From assembly GCF_003651225.1 (NCBI RefSeq), contig NZ_RCDB01000002.1, forward strand, positions 620,001-684,000: a stretch of DNA of 64,000 nt. Direction: 5' to 3'. The translations under genes were made by a program, and so were the position numbers. Positions 25,914 to 34,362 of this stretch are shown here, piece after piece (position 1 is the stretch's first letter; each line of letters starts with the position of its first letter). The stretch comes from Microbacterium telephonicum (lineage in GTDB: Bacteria > Actinomycetota > Actinomycetes > Actinomycetales > Microbacteriaceae). The notes beneath the pieces are model-generated. The model worked only from the letters and a program-made list of their open reading frames with translations, searched no databases and was not told the DNA's origin.

Positions 25914-28913
25914 CTACCCGTAGAACAGCTTCTCGAAGTCGCGGCGGGCGCGGCGCGCGGCGCGCAGCCAGTCCTCCTCGACCGCGGTCGCCGATCTCGG
26001 CGCGTACTCGAGCAGACGCCCGATGCCGTCGAGGCGGCCGCGGTCGGTGGGGAGCACATCGCTCGTCTGCCCTGACAGCAACGTGTTCGCCGAGCGCAGC
26101 CGGCTCGCCAGACGCCAGGATGCGGCGAGGTGCTCGGCCGCCGATTCCGGCAGCAGCCCCTCGGCGCGGGCCGCGGCCAGTGCCGAGGTAGTCGACGTCG
26201 TCCGCAGCTCCGGCACGGCATGCGCGTGCTCGAGCTGCAAGGTCTGGACGAGCCACTCGACGTCGCTGAGTCCGCCCGGACCGAGCTTGAGGTGACGGGA
26301 GCGGTCGACGCCCTGCGGCAGCCGTTCGTTCTCGACCCGCGCCTTGATGCGCTTGATCTCACGCAGATCCTGCGGGTCGATGCGCACGGGATAGCGCACC
26401 TCGTCGGCCAGTGCCGTGAAGCGGCGGATGAGTTTGACGCTCCCCGCCACCCCGCGGGCCCGCAGCAGCGCCTGCGCCTCCCACGACACCGACCAGCGGC
26501 GGTAGTACTCGGCGTACGCCTCGATCGACCGCACGAGCGGTCCGTTGCGCCCCTCCGGACGCAGATCCGCGTCGAGCTCGAACGGCACCCGGTGGTCCTC
26601 CGAATGCGTGCGCAGACCCGCGACGAGCTTCATCGACAGCTCGTGGGCCCGCTGCGGATCGATCCCGTTGGGGTCGTAGACGTAGAGCACGTCGGCATCC
26701 GACCCGAATCCCAGCTCGGCGCCGCCGAAGCGTCCCATCGCGATGACGGAGAAGTCGAGGGCGGCATCCTCCGGCGGCACCACGTCACGCCGGACGGCGC
26801 GCAGCGTCGCCTGGATCGTGACCTCGCTGACGACGGTGAGGCCGTGGGCGAGCTCCTCGATCGTGACGGTGCCGATGACGGATGCCAGCGCCAGGCGCAG
26901 CAGTTCGCGTCGGCGCAGCGCCCGCACGGCGCGCGACGCGTCGTCGATCGTGTCGTGCCGGGCCTGGATCGCGCGCGCCTCCTCCTGCAGCGCGATGCCG
27001 GTGCGCGGTCGCAGCTGCGCGGAGTCGTCGAGCCACGCGACCGACTCGGGGATCCACTCCATGAGCTCGCCGATGTAGCGGGAGCCCGACAGGGCGCGGG
27101 TGAGACGTTCGGCCGCACCCGACGAGTCGCGCAGCATCCGCAGGAACCACGGGGTGTCCCCCAGCCGCTCGCTGATGCGGCGGTAGGCGAGCAGCGCGTA
27201 GTCGGGGTCGACGCCGTCGGCGAACCAGTGCAGCATGACCGGCATGAGGGCGCGCTGGATCGTCGCCTTGCGGCTCAGACCGCTCGTGACGGCGGCCATG
27301 TGCCGCAGCGCACCGGCGGGGTCGCGGAAGCCGATCGCCGCGAGCCGGTCGCGCGCGTGCTCCGCCGACAGGGTCTGCTCCCCCGCCGGCAGGGCCGCGA
27401 CCGCCGACAGCAGCGGACGGTAGAACAGGCGCACGTGGATCTCGCGCACCTCGCGCTTGATCGACTCCCACAGGTCCCAGACGCCGCCGGCGGTGTCGGC
27501 CAGGCGCGATGCGCGGGCCAGCGCACGCCGCGCCTGCTCTCCTTCGGGCATGAGGTGCGTGCGACGCAGGTCGCGCAGCTGCAGGCGGTGCTCGAGCACC
27601 CGCAGCACGCGGTAGTCGTGAGCGAACGTCCCCGCCTCGGCCCGGCCGATGTAGCCCTCGGCCACGAGCGCGTCGAGGGCGGGAAGGGTCCCGCGCTGCC
27701 GGATGCGGTCGTCGGCGAGCCCGTGCACGAGCTGCAGCAGCTGCACGGTGAACTCGATGTCGCGGATGCCGCCGGGCCCGAGCTTCAGCTGATACGCGAC
27801 CTCGGCGGCCGGGATGTGCTCCGTAACGCGCTCGCGCATGCGCTGCACGTTGTCGACGAAGTTCTCGCGCGCCGCGCTCGTCCACACCTTCGGCTGCACG
27901 GCGGCGACGTAGGCCTCGCCGAGGGCGGTGTCGCCGGCGATCGGCCGCGCCTTCAGCAGGGCCTGGAACTCCCAGCCCTTCGCCCAGCGGTCGTAGTACG
28001 ACAGATGCGACTCGAGGCTGCGCACGAGCGCGCCCTGCTTGCCCTCCGGTCGCAGGTTCGCGTCGACCTCCCACAGCGGCGGCTCGACCTCGGCACCCGA
28101 GATGCCGCGCATCGTCTGCACCGCCAGCCGCGTCGCGATGTCGATCACGCGGCTCTCGCCGAGTTCGTCGGTGGTGCGCTCGTCGGCGCCGCCCACGAAG
28201 ATCACGTCGACGTCGCTCACGTAGTTGAGTTCGCGTGCGCCGGTCTTGCCCATCCCGATGATCGCGAGCGAGGTCGCGGCGACCTGGGCCCGGGGGAACA
28301 GTCCCGCCCCGATCCCCCCGCCCGCGACGCGGGCGCGCGCGACGGCGAGCGACGCCTCGAGGGCCGCGCCGGCGGCATCGGCGAGGGCCGCCGCGACGTC
28401 GGCGAGTACGGCGACCGGATCGGGCGCGCAGAGGTCCACGACCGCGATCCGCGCGAGCAGGCGCCGGTAGCGCACCCGCAGCGCGACCCACGCCGCCTCG
28501 TCGCCGGATGCCGCGAACCCGTCGTCGTCGACCGCGACGGCGTCGAGCATCGCGGCGCGCAGTTCGTCCGCATCCGGCAGCGTGGGGTGCGCGGCGACGT
28601 CGGCCAGTTCGGTGGGATGGCGCAGGTAGAAGTCCGCGAACCCGGTGGAGGCGCCCAGCAGCAGCCACAGCGGCAGCGACGCGCGCCGCAGCGCCGCGCC
28701 GACGGCGCCCGCGTCGCGACGGGCGACCCGCACGAGCGCGGCGAGGGCCTCGTCGGGGTCGGCGGCGCGGGCGGCGTCCGCGACCAGCTCGTCGCGCGGG
28801 ATGCCGACCAGCTCGGCGAGTTCGTCGAGCCCCGCATCCGCCCGCGACAGCTCGGCGAAGCCGAGACGGGCGAGCGCCGTGAGACTCGTCGAGGCGCGCT
28901 CGGGCGCGACCAT
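25914..28913 (-). CDS. glnE: Bifunctional glutamine synthetase adenylyltransferase/deadenylase
   Basis: Adds AMP to, and removes it from, the tyrosine of GlnA to switch off or on glutamine synthesis. The 999-aa product has the usual two nucleotidyltransferase halves: the N-terminal deadenylase with NYVSDVDVIFVGG and the C-terminal transferase with LGFGSDADVLYVYDP, separated by a helical regulatory region. I took ATG 28913, 5 nt after the glnA2 stop, so the two form an operon. An in-frame upstream extension runs into glnA2 coding sequence. The order glnA-glnE-glnA2 is the same as in Mycobacterium tuberculosis. Confidence 0.95.
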   Translation of the reverse strand: MVAPERASTSLTALARLGFAELSRADAGLDELAELVGIPRDELVADAARAADPDEALAALVRVARRDAGAVGAALRRASLPLWLLLGASTGFADFYLRHPTELADVAAHPTLPDADELRAAMLDAVAVDDDGFAASGDEAAWVALRVRYRRLLARIAVVDLCAPDPVAVLADVAAALADAAGAALEASLAVARARVAGGGIGAGLFPRAQVAATSLAIIGMGKTGARELNYVSDVDVIFVGGADERTTDELGESRVIDIATRLAVQTMRGISGAEVEPPLWEVDANLRPEGKQGALVRSLESHLSYYDRWAKGWEFQALLKARPIAGDTALGEAYVAAVQPKVWTSAARENFVDNVQRMRERVTEHIPAAEVAYQLKLGPGGIRDIEFTVQLLQLVHGLADDRIRQRGTLPALDALVAEGYIGRAEAGTFAHDYRVLRVLEHRLQLRDLRRTHLMPEGEQARRALARASRLADTAGGVWDLWESIKREVREIHVRLFYRPLLSAVAALPAGEQTLSAEHARDRLAAIGFRDPAGALRHMAAVTSGLSRKATIQRALMPVMLHWFADGVDPDYALLAYRRISERLGDTPWFLRMLRDSSGAAERLTRALSGSRYIGELMEWIPESVAWLDDSAQLRPRTGIALQEEARAIQARHDTIDDASRAVRALRRRELLRLALASVIGTVTIEELAHGLTVVSEVTIQATLRAVRRDVVPPEDAALDFSVIAMGRFGGAELGFGSDADVLYVYDPNGIDPQRAHELSMKLVAGLRTHSEDHRVPFELDADLRPEGRNGPLVRSIEAYAEYYRRWSVSWEAQALLRARGVAGSVKLIRRFTALADEVRYPVRIDPQDLREIKRIKARVENERLPQGVDRSRHLKLGPGGLSDVEWLVQTLQLEHAHAVPELRTTSTTSALAAARAEGLLPESAAEHLAASWRLASRLRSANTLLSGQTSDVLPTDRGRLDGIGRLLEYAPRSATAVEEDWLRAARRARRDFEKLFYG

Positions 28914-28918
28914 GACCC

Positions 28919-30256
28919 TTAGAGCATCTCCAGGTTGCTCTTCAGCTCGAACGGCGTCACCTGCGAGCGGTACTCCTGCCACTCCTTGCGCTTGTTCAGC
29001 AGGACATAGTTGAAGACCTGCTCACCGAGCGTCTCGGCCACGAGCTCGGAGTCCTCCATGTACTCGAGGGCGTGGTCGAGGCTCGCCGGCAGCGGCGAGT
29101 AGCCCAGTGCGCGACGTTCGGCGTCGGTGAGCGACCAGACGTTGTCCTCGGCTTCGGCGGGCAGCTCGTAGCCCTCCTCGATGCCCTTGAGACCCGCGGC
29201 CAGCATGAGCGCGAAGGCCAGGTACGGGTTGGCGGCGGAGTCGAGCGCGCGGTACTCGATCCGCGTCGACTGGCCCTTGTTGGGCTTGGCCTGCGGCAGG
29301 CGGACGAGGGCGGAGCGATTGTTCAGGCCCCAGCAGATGAAGCTCGGGGCTTCGTCGCCGCCCCACAGCCGCTTGTACGAGTTGACGAACTGGTTCGTCA
29401 CCGCGGAGATCTCGTTGGCGTGCGTGAGCAGGCCCGCGATGAACTGACGCCCCGTCTTGGACAGGTGGTACTGGTCGCCCTCGTCGTAGAAGGCGTTCGT
29501 GTCGCCCTCGAACAGCGACATGTGGGTGTGCATGCCCGAACCGGGCTTGCCCGACAGCGGCTTCGGCATGAACGTCGCGTAGACGCCCTGCTCGATGGCC
29601 ACCTCCTTGATGACCGTGCGGAACGTCATGATGTTGTCGGCCGTCGCCAGGGCGTCGGCGTAGCGCAGGTCGATCTCGTTCTGGCCGGGGCCGCCCTCGT
29701 GGTGGCTGTACTCGACCGAGATGCCGAGGTCCTCCAGCATCCGCACCGAGCGGCGGCGGAAGTCGTGCGCCGTGCCGCCGGGGACGTTGTCGAAGTAGCC
29801 GGCCGAGTCGACGGGCTCGGGGCCTTCCGCCCCGTACGACGAGGACTTCAGCAGGTAGAACTCGATCTCGGGGTGCGTGTAGAACGTGAAACCGGCGTCG
29901 GCCGCCTTCGCGAGTGTGCGCTTGAGCACCTGGCGCGGGTCGGCGACGGCGGGCTGGCCGTCGGGCGTCGTGAGGTCGCAGAACATGCGCGCCGTCGGGT
30001 CGATCTCGCCGCGCCACGGCAGCGTCTGGAACGTCGTGGGATCCGGGTGGGCGAGCAGGTCGGACTCGTACGAGCGGGTGAGTCCCTCGATCGCGGAGCC
30101 GTCGAAGCCGATGCCCTCGCTGAACGCACCCTCGACCTCGGCGGGCGCGATCGCGACCGACTTCAGGGTGCCGATGACGTCGGTGAACCAGAGGCGCACG
30201 AACTTGACGCCCCGTTCCTCGATCGTGCGCAGTACGAAGTCCCGCTGCTTGTCCAT
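28919..30256 (-). CDS. glnA2: Glutamine synthetase type I, GSI-alpha-like
   Basis: A second glutamine synthetase, 445 aa. Catalytic blocks are present: GFDGSAIEG, HPEIEFYLL, EGGPGQNEIDLRYADAL, KPLSGKPGSGMHTHMSLF and NNRSALVRLP. The adenylylation tyrosine loop is missing (the equivalent segment reads NVWSLTDAERRALG), so it should not be controlled by GlnE even though it is co-transcribed with glnE. A -10 box TAGGCT sits about 30 nt upstream (30285-30290 region) and GAGAGGA precedes the ATG. No GlnR site is seen in front of it. Confidence 0.94.
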   Translation of the reverse strand: MDKQRDFVLRTIEERGVKFVRLWFTDVIGTLKSVAIAPAEVEGAFSEGIGFDGSAIEGLTRSYESDLLAHPDPTTFQTLPWRGEIDPTARMFCDLTTPDGQPAVADPRQVLKRTLAKAADAGFTFYTHPEIEFYLLKSSSYGAEGPEPVDSAGYFDNVPGGTAHDFRRRSVRMLEDLGISVEYSHHEGGPGQNEIDLRYADALATADNIMTFRTVIKEVAIEQGVYATFMPKPLSGKPGSGMHTHMSLFEGDTNAFYDEGDQYHLSKTGRQFIAGLLTHANEISAVTNQFVNSYKRLWGGDEAPSFICWGLNNRSALVRLPQAKPNKGQSTRIEYRALDSAANPYLAFALMLAAGLKGIEEGYELPAEAEDNVWSLTDAERRALGYSPLPASLDHALEYMEDSELVAETLGEQVFNYVLLNKRKEWQEYRSQVTPFELKSNLEML

Positions 30257-30322
30257 GGCGTCCTCTCGAAAAGCCGGTTCCGCCAGCCTATCGGCCCGCG
30301 TCGCCGTCGACGCGACGCGCGC

Positions 30323-30505
30323 TCACTCGTCTTCGGCGCGCTCCTCCTCGGCCCATGCGCGGGAGCGCTCGGCGAGGATCTCCGGTGCACGCGCGGCCTC
30401 CTCGGCCGTGTCGAACGGGCCGGCCCGGTCGATCGCCGGCGACTCGAAGCCCTTCTCCACCGCGCCGGTGGCCATGTTGTACCAGTACTTCTCGTCGCCG
30501 CCCAT
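30323..30505 (-). CDS. Small SPOR-like domain protein
   Basis: A 60-aa protein, MGGDEKYWYNMATGAVEKG at the start, then GPFDTAEEAARA. This YWYN-TG-VE...GPFdT-EEA pattern is that of short SPOR-like proteins annotated in Microbacteriaceae. SPOR domains bind denuded peptidoglycan, but this copy has no signal peptide, so a cell-wall role is uncertain. GAGAGGA lies 7 nt before the ATG. Convergent with nothing. It lies between glnA2 and divergent ppgK. Confidence 0.8.
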   Translation of the reverse strand: MGGDEKYWYNMATGAVEKGFESPAIDRAGPFDTAEEAARAPEILAERSRAWAEEERAEDE

Positions 30506-30570
30506 GGTGCGTCCTCTCCGAGGTGTGGATGCCGGTGCCCCGATCCTACTGAGCCCTCCGCGAGCGTCGG

Positions 30571-30576
30571 TAGGCT
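30571..30576 (+). promoter_or_regulatory. -10 box TAGGCT before ppgK
   Basis: TAGGCT, then GGAGGGC (7 nt), then ATG, identical to the DUF4191 gene start. Confidence 0.6.
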
Positions 30577-30583
30577 GGAGGGC

Positions 30584-31399
30584 ATGGCGACGAAGACGCA
30601 GCACGCGGTCGGTGTGGACATCGGCGGAACCGGCATCAAGGGGGCGCTGGTCGACCTGGAGACCGGTGGACTGCTCACCGACCGGATCAAGGTACCCACC
30701 CCGGTGGGCGCCGAGCCGGACGACGTGCTGGCCGCCGTCAAGGTCGTGCTCGAGCGCCTCGAGGTCACCGGGTCCGACATCCCGCTGGGCGTCGCCTTCC
30801 CCGCCATCGTCCGCCGGGGGCGCACGATGTCGGCCGCGAACGTGTCGGACACCTGGATCGGGTTCGAGGCGGAGCAGTTCTTCGAGAAAGGTCTCGGTCG
30901 CGAGATCCACTTCGCCAACGACGCCGACGTGGCCGGCGTGGCGGAGCTGCGCTACGGCGCGGCGAAGGACGTCGACGGTCTCGTCATCCTCACGACCCTC
31001 GGCACCGGCATCGGCACGGCGCTGCTGTACGACGGCGTGCTCATCCCGAACTCGGAGCTCGGCCACCTGCAGCGCGCCGAGAAAAAGAAGGACTTCGAGG
31101 GCGTGGCGGCGTACTCGGCGATGGAGCGCGACGAGCTGACCTGGGAGCAGTGGGCGGCGCGGCTGCAGCTGTACTACGCGCACCTGGAGTTCCTGTTCAG
31201 CCCCGACCTGTTCGTCGTCGGCGGCGGGGTGTCCAAGCACGCCGACAAGTTCCTGCCCCTGCTGGACCTCGCCACGCCCATCGTGCCCGCAGTGCACCGC
31301 AACAACGCGGGTATCATCGGCGCCGCGGCGCTGTCGTACTCCAGCGACACCGCACCCCTTCCGGAGGCGGAGACCCTGGTGGCGCGCGCGACCGACTGA
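30584..31399 (+). CDS. ppgK: Polyphosphate glucokinase
   Basis: A ROK-family kinase that phosphorylates glucose using inorganic polyphosphate (and ATP), a typical actinobacterial entry into glycolysis. It has 271 aa: the phosphate loop VGVDIGGTGIKG (9-20), FANDADVAGVAELRYG, LTTLGTGIGTALL and the C-terminal LFVVGGGVSKHADKF. There is no ROK zinc motif, as usual for PPGK. The start at ATG 30584 is fixed by the TAGGCT box 7 nt upstream. It is followed after 34 nt by rnpB on the other strand. Confidence 0.94.
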   Translation: MATKTQHAVGVDIGGTGIKGALVDLETGGLLTDRIKVPTPVGAEPDDVLAAVKVVLERLEVTGSDIPLGVAFPAIVRRGRTMSAANVSDTWIGFEAEQFFEKGLGREIHFANDADVAGVAELRYGAAKDVDGLVILTTLGTGIGTALLYDGVLIPNSELGHLQRAEKKKDFEGVAAYSAMERDELTWEQWAARLQLYYAHLEFLFSPDLFVVGGGVSKHADKFLPLLDLATPIVPAVHRNNAGIIGAAALSYSSDTAPLPEAETLVARATD

Positions 31400-31433
31400 G
31401 CGGCATCCCCCGGCCACGGCCGGCGGACGATGA

Positions 31434-31800
31434 GGCGAATGGGCCGGCCTGTACGCCGGGTTCTGTTCCGGGACCGGAGTCCCTTCGACGGTCATCTCTC
31501 TCGGCGACACGTTGCCGTGCCGCTCCAGCGGCCTACCCGGGGACTCGGCGGGCCGCGTCGTCATCCCCTGTCTGGCCTTGCTCCGGGCGAGGTTTACCGT
31601 GCGGGTCGCGTCACCACGACCCCGGTGGTCTCTTACACCACCCTTTCACCCTTACCCCGGTGAACCGGGGCGGTCTGCTCTCTGTGGCACTGTCTCGCGG
31701 ATCACTCCGGGTGGGTGTTACCCACCGCCCTGCCCTGCGGAGCCCGGACGTTCCTCGGTGCGGTCTCCCGCCACGCGACCGTCCGGCCGACCCATTCGCA
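31434..31800 (-). ncRNA. rnpB: RNase P RNA (type A)
   Basis: The catalytic RNA that trims tRNA 5' leaders. Read on this strand, the 5' end GCGAATGGGTCGGCC pairs with the 3' end GGCCGGCCCATTCGC to form P1. Conserved CR-I/CR-V elements are visible: GAGGAACGTCCGGGCTCC, CAGGGCAGGGCGGTGG and the ACAGAACCCGGCGTACAGGC end. The length, about 367 nt, fits type A. End positions are accurate to a few nucleotides. Confidence 0.95.
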
Positions 31801-31806
31801 GGCTCG

Positions 31807-31812
31807 ATTCTA
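31807..31812 (-). promoter_or_regulatory. -10 box TAGAAT of rnpB
   Basis: TAGAAT about 7 nt before the predicted RNase P RNA 5' end. Confidence 0.55.
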
Positions 31813-31921
31813 CGGCGGGATGCCGTTCCCCATTGTCGTGGGCGGCGAACCGGGCTAGTGTCAGCCTCGGGGATAGGGCGTTTGGGGCGCCCGTGGCCAT
31901 CCGACTCATTGGGGGAGAACG

Positions 31922-32611
31922 ATGGAAAAGCGTCATGTGCGCGCGACCGCCGTGGTTGCGGCCGCGCTGTGGACGACCGTGATGTGGGCCGGGGCGGCAC
32001 CGGCGTCAGCGGAGAGCTCACCGCCGCCGGAGGATGTGGGCTCCTACGCGCCGCCTCCCCCGCCGCCGGAGCTGAGCCTGGTCGGATCGTCGGTCGACGT
32101 CGCGTGCGTGCGCGACGTGCCCGTCATCACGTACCGGGTCGTGCTCACCGATCCGAGCGGAGTGTCGACGAGCCACGACGCGTTCCTGATCATCACCGAC
32201 GGCGTCAACCGCGTCGAGCTGCCGCTCGGCGACGTCAGCTCGGGCGAGCTGTCGGGCTCGATGCTGTGGCCCGGGGCGAGCGTCGACGCCGCCGGCAACG
32301 GGACGGGCTGGCCCGGCTGGGTGTTCCGCGACGGCGAATGGGTCGAGACCGACGGCAACTTCGGCTGGACGCGCGCCGACATCCGGGCGACCATCGAGGT
32401 CAATCCCGAGATGCCGGTGCCGATGGCCTACCCGCCGGCGACGTCGGCGTGCGCCGGCCCGACCGTCACCGGCACACCGCTGTCGGCGGGCTCCGCTCCG
32501 CTGGCTGCCACCGGTGGCGACGCCACGGCGATCGCCGTCGTCGGTGGGGCGGCGCTGGCCGCGATCGCCGTCGGCGCCACCGTGCTGGTCGCCCGTCGCC
32601 GTCGTGCCTGA
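31922..32611 (+). CDS. Secreted surface protein with LAXTG-type sorting signal
   Basis: A 229-aa exported protein. The signal peptide spans residues 1-30 (ends APASA), followed by a Pro-rich stretch (PPPEDVGSYAPPPPPP) and a beta-rich domain with one cysteine pair (Cys at VACVRDV and TSACAGP). The C-terminus is a complete sorting signal: LAATGGD at 194-200, a hydrophobic helix, and a RRRRA tail. LAXTG is the motif of actinobacterial class E sortases, so it is probably linked to the cell wall. No sortase gene is in the window. GGGGGAG precedes the ATG. It overlaps the DUF4012 gene by 8 nt. Confidence 0.85.
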   Translation: MEKRHVRATAVVAAALWTTVMWAGAAPASAESSPPPEDVGSYAPPPPPPELSLVGSSVDVACVRDVPVITYRVVLTDPSGVSTSHDAFLIITDGVNRVELPLGDVSSGELSGSMLWPGASVDAAGNGTGWPGWVFRDGEWVETDGNFGWTRADIRATIEVNPEMPVPMAYPPATSACAGPTVTGTPLSAGSAPLAATGGDATAIAVVGGAALAAIAVGATVLVARRRRA

Positions 32612-34349
32612 GACGAACCCCACCCGACGCTCCGGCGGCGGCCTCCGCTTCGTGCTGCTCGGCTGCGGGCTGCTGCTGGCTGTCGTCGCGGCGGCCTACG
32701 TGTGGACGGGGATCCGCGTCGCGGCGACGGTCGGTCACCTCGAGGCCGCGCGCGACGCGGGAGAGCGCGCCGTCGCCGCGGACGGCGCCGACGACCGCGG
32801 CGCCCTCGTGGCCGCGGCCGCCGACCTGACGAGCCAGCTCGCCGCCGCCGACGCCGCCGCGGCGGATCCCACCTGGGCGGTCGCCGCACGGGCGCCGATG
32901 CTCGGCGGTGACTTCGACGCCGTGCAGACACTCGCCCGCGCTCTCGGCGCGGCGCTGCCGAACACCGAGCCCCTCCTGGCCGCACTGCGGGGTGACGCCG
33001 CCGACCCGCGTGCTCTGGGCGCGGCGCTCGCGCCGCTGTCCGACCAGGCTTCGCACGCTCTGGACGCACTCGGGAGCATCGACACGACCGCCCTGCTGCC
33101 GCCCGTCGCCGCCGCGGTGGAGCGCACCCGCACGCTGCTGGCCGACGCCCTGCCGGCGCTGCGCACGGCCGCGGCCCTCGCGCCGTTGAACGCCGCCGTC
33201 TCCGGGGACGAGCCCACCCGCATCCTGGTCATGCTGCAGAACAACGCCGAGCTGCGCACGGGAGGGGGCATCACCGGCGCATACCTTCAGATCACGGCCG
33301 ACGGCGGAACGTTCTCGCTCGACGCACAGGCCTCCTCATCCGACTTCACCGCCCGTCGCACGCCCGTCGCCGACGTGCCCGACGCCATGACCGCCCTGTA
33401 CGGCGACGTCGTCGGCCGGTTCCCGCAGAATGCCTCGATGCCCGCCGACTTCCAGGTCACGGCCACTCTCGCGGCCGCCTGGTGGCAGCAGCGGGGCGGC
33501 GCCGCCCCCGACGTCGTCGTGTCGCTCGATCCCGTCGTGCTCGTCTCCGTCTTGCGCGTCGTCGGTCCCGTCGCCCTCGCCGACGGATCGGTGCTCACCG
33601 CCGACGACGCGATCTCCCGGCTGCTGGTCGAGCCGTACCGCACGCTCGACTCCGACGGCCAGACGGCCCTGATGCAGGATGCGGCGGCGCGCATCTTCGC
33701 GCAGCTCACCGCCGCACCTTCCGACGCCCTCGCCTGGGCTGCGGCCCTCTCCGGCCCCGTCGCCGAGGGCCGGATCTCGGCGTGGGCCGCCGACCCGGAC
33801 ATCGCGCAGGCGCTCGCCGCCGGACCGCTCGGCGGCCCCGCCGCCCGGCTCGACGCGGCAGGCCCGCAGGCCTACGGCGTCTGGTTCAACGACGGCACCG
33901 GCGGCAAGATGGGCGGCTACCTCGACGTCGGGATGCAGATCGCGAGCGCGCAGTGCCGGCTCGACGGCCGCGCCGACGTCGTGGTGCGCCTGACGATGAC
34001 CAGCACGGCACCTGCGGATGCCGCCACCGCTCTTCCCGGCGACGTCACCGGCCGGGGGATGTACGGCACCGGCGTGGGCGACATCGGCACGAGCGTCGCC
34101 GTCGCCGCACCCCCGGGCACGTTCCTCGCCTCGGTCACGAAAGCCGGGGCACCCGCCCGCATCGCGCAGGCGACCGAGATGGGCCGCCCGACGAGCCTGC
34201 TGCGCGTCAACCTCTCTCCCGGCGAGCGCAACGTCGTGGAGTTCCGTTTCGTCTCCGCCGACGCCGGGCGCGCGGATCCCGTCGTGGTCCACACGCCGCT
34301 GCTGAATCCGATCCGCACCGCGGCGACCACGGTGCTCGACTGCGGCTGA
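32604..34349 (+). CDS. DUF4012 membrane-anchored extracytoplasmic protein
   Basis: A 581-aa DUF4012 protein. One N-terminal membrane helix (FVLLGCGLLLAVVAAAYVW, about residues 15-33) anchors a large extracytoplasmic part: a helical Ala-rich region up to about 190, then the conserved LVMLQNNAELRTGGGITGAY core and a C-terminal beta domain ending NPIRTAATTVLDCG. DUF4012 genes are often near exopolysaccharide loci, but the biochemical role is unknown. GTG 32604 is chosen, 8 nt inside the LAXTG gene, so the two are coupled and probably act together at the cell surface. Confidence 0.87.
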   Translation: MPETNPTRRSGGGLRFVLLGCGLLLAVVAAAYVWTGIRVAATVGHLEAARDAGERAVAADGADDRGALVAAAADLTSQLAAADAAAADPTWAVAARAPMLGGDFDAVQTLARALGAALPNTEPLLAALRGDAADPRALGAALAPLSDQASHALDALGSIDTTALLPPVAAAVERTRTLLADALPALRTAAALAPLNAAVSGDEPTRILVMLQNNAELRTGGGITGAYLQITADGGTFSLDAQASSSDFTARRTPVADVPDAMTALYGDVVGRFPQNASMPADFQVTATLAAAWWQQRGGAAPDVVVSLDPVVLVSVLRVVGPVALADGSVLTADDAISRLLVEPYRTLDSDGQTALMQDAAARIFAQLTAAPSDALAWAAALSGPVAEGRISAWAADPDIAQALAAGPLGGPAARLDAAGPQAYGVWFNDGTGGKMGGYLDVGMQIASAQCRLDGRADVVVRLTMTSTAPADAATALPGDVTGRGMYGTGVGDIGTSVAVAAPPGTFLASVTKAGAPARIAQATEMGRPTSLLRVNLSPGERNVVEFRFVSADAGRADPVVVHTPLLNPIRTAATTVLDCG

Positions 34350-34362
34350 CCCGCCGGGTGGC

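Noticed and set aside
26130..28922. 930-codon open frame opposite glnE
   Set aside because: Low-complexity Arg/Glu/Val composition and no ribosome site; the glnE frame carries both nucleotidyltransferase motifs.
28914..28982. Upstream extension of glnE
   Set aside because: It lies inside glnA2 coding sequence and is not conserved in GlnE; ATG 28913 right after the glnA2 stop is better.
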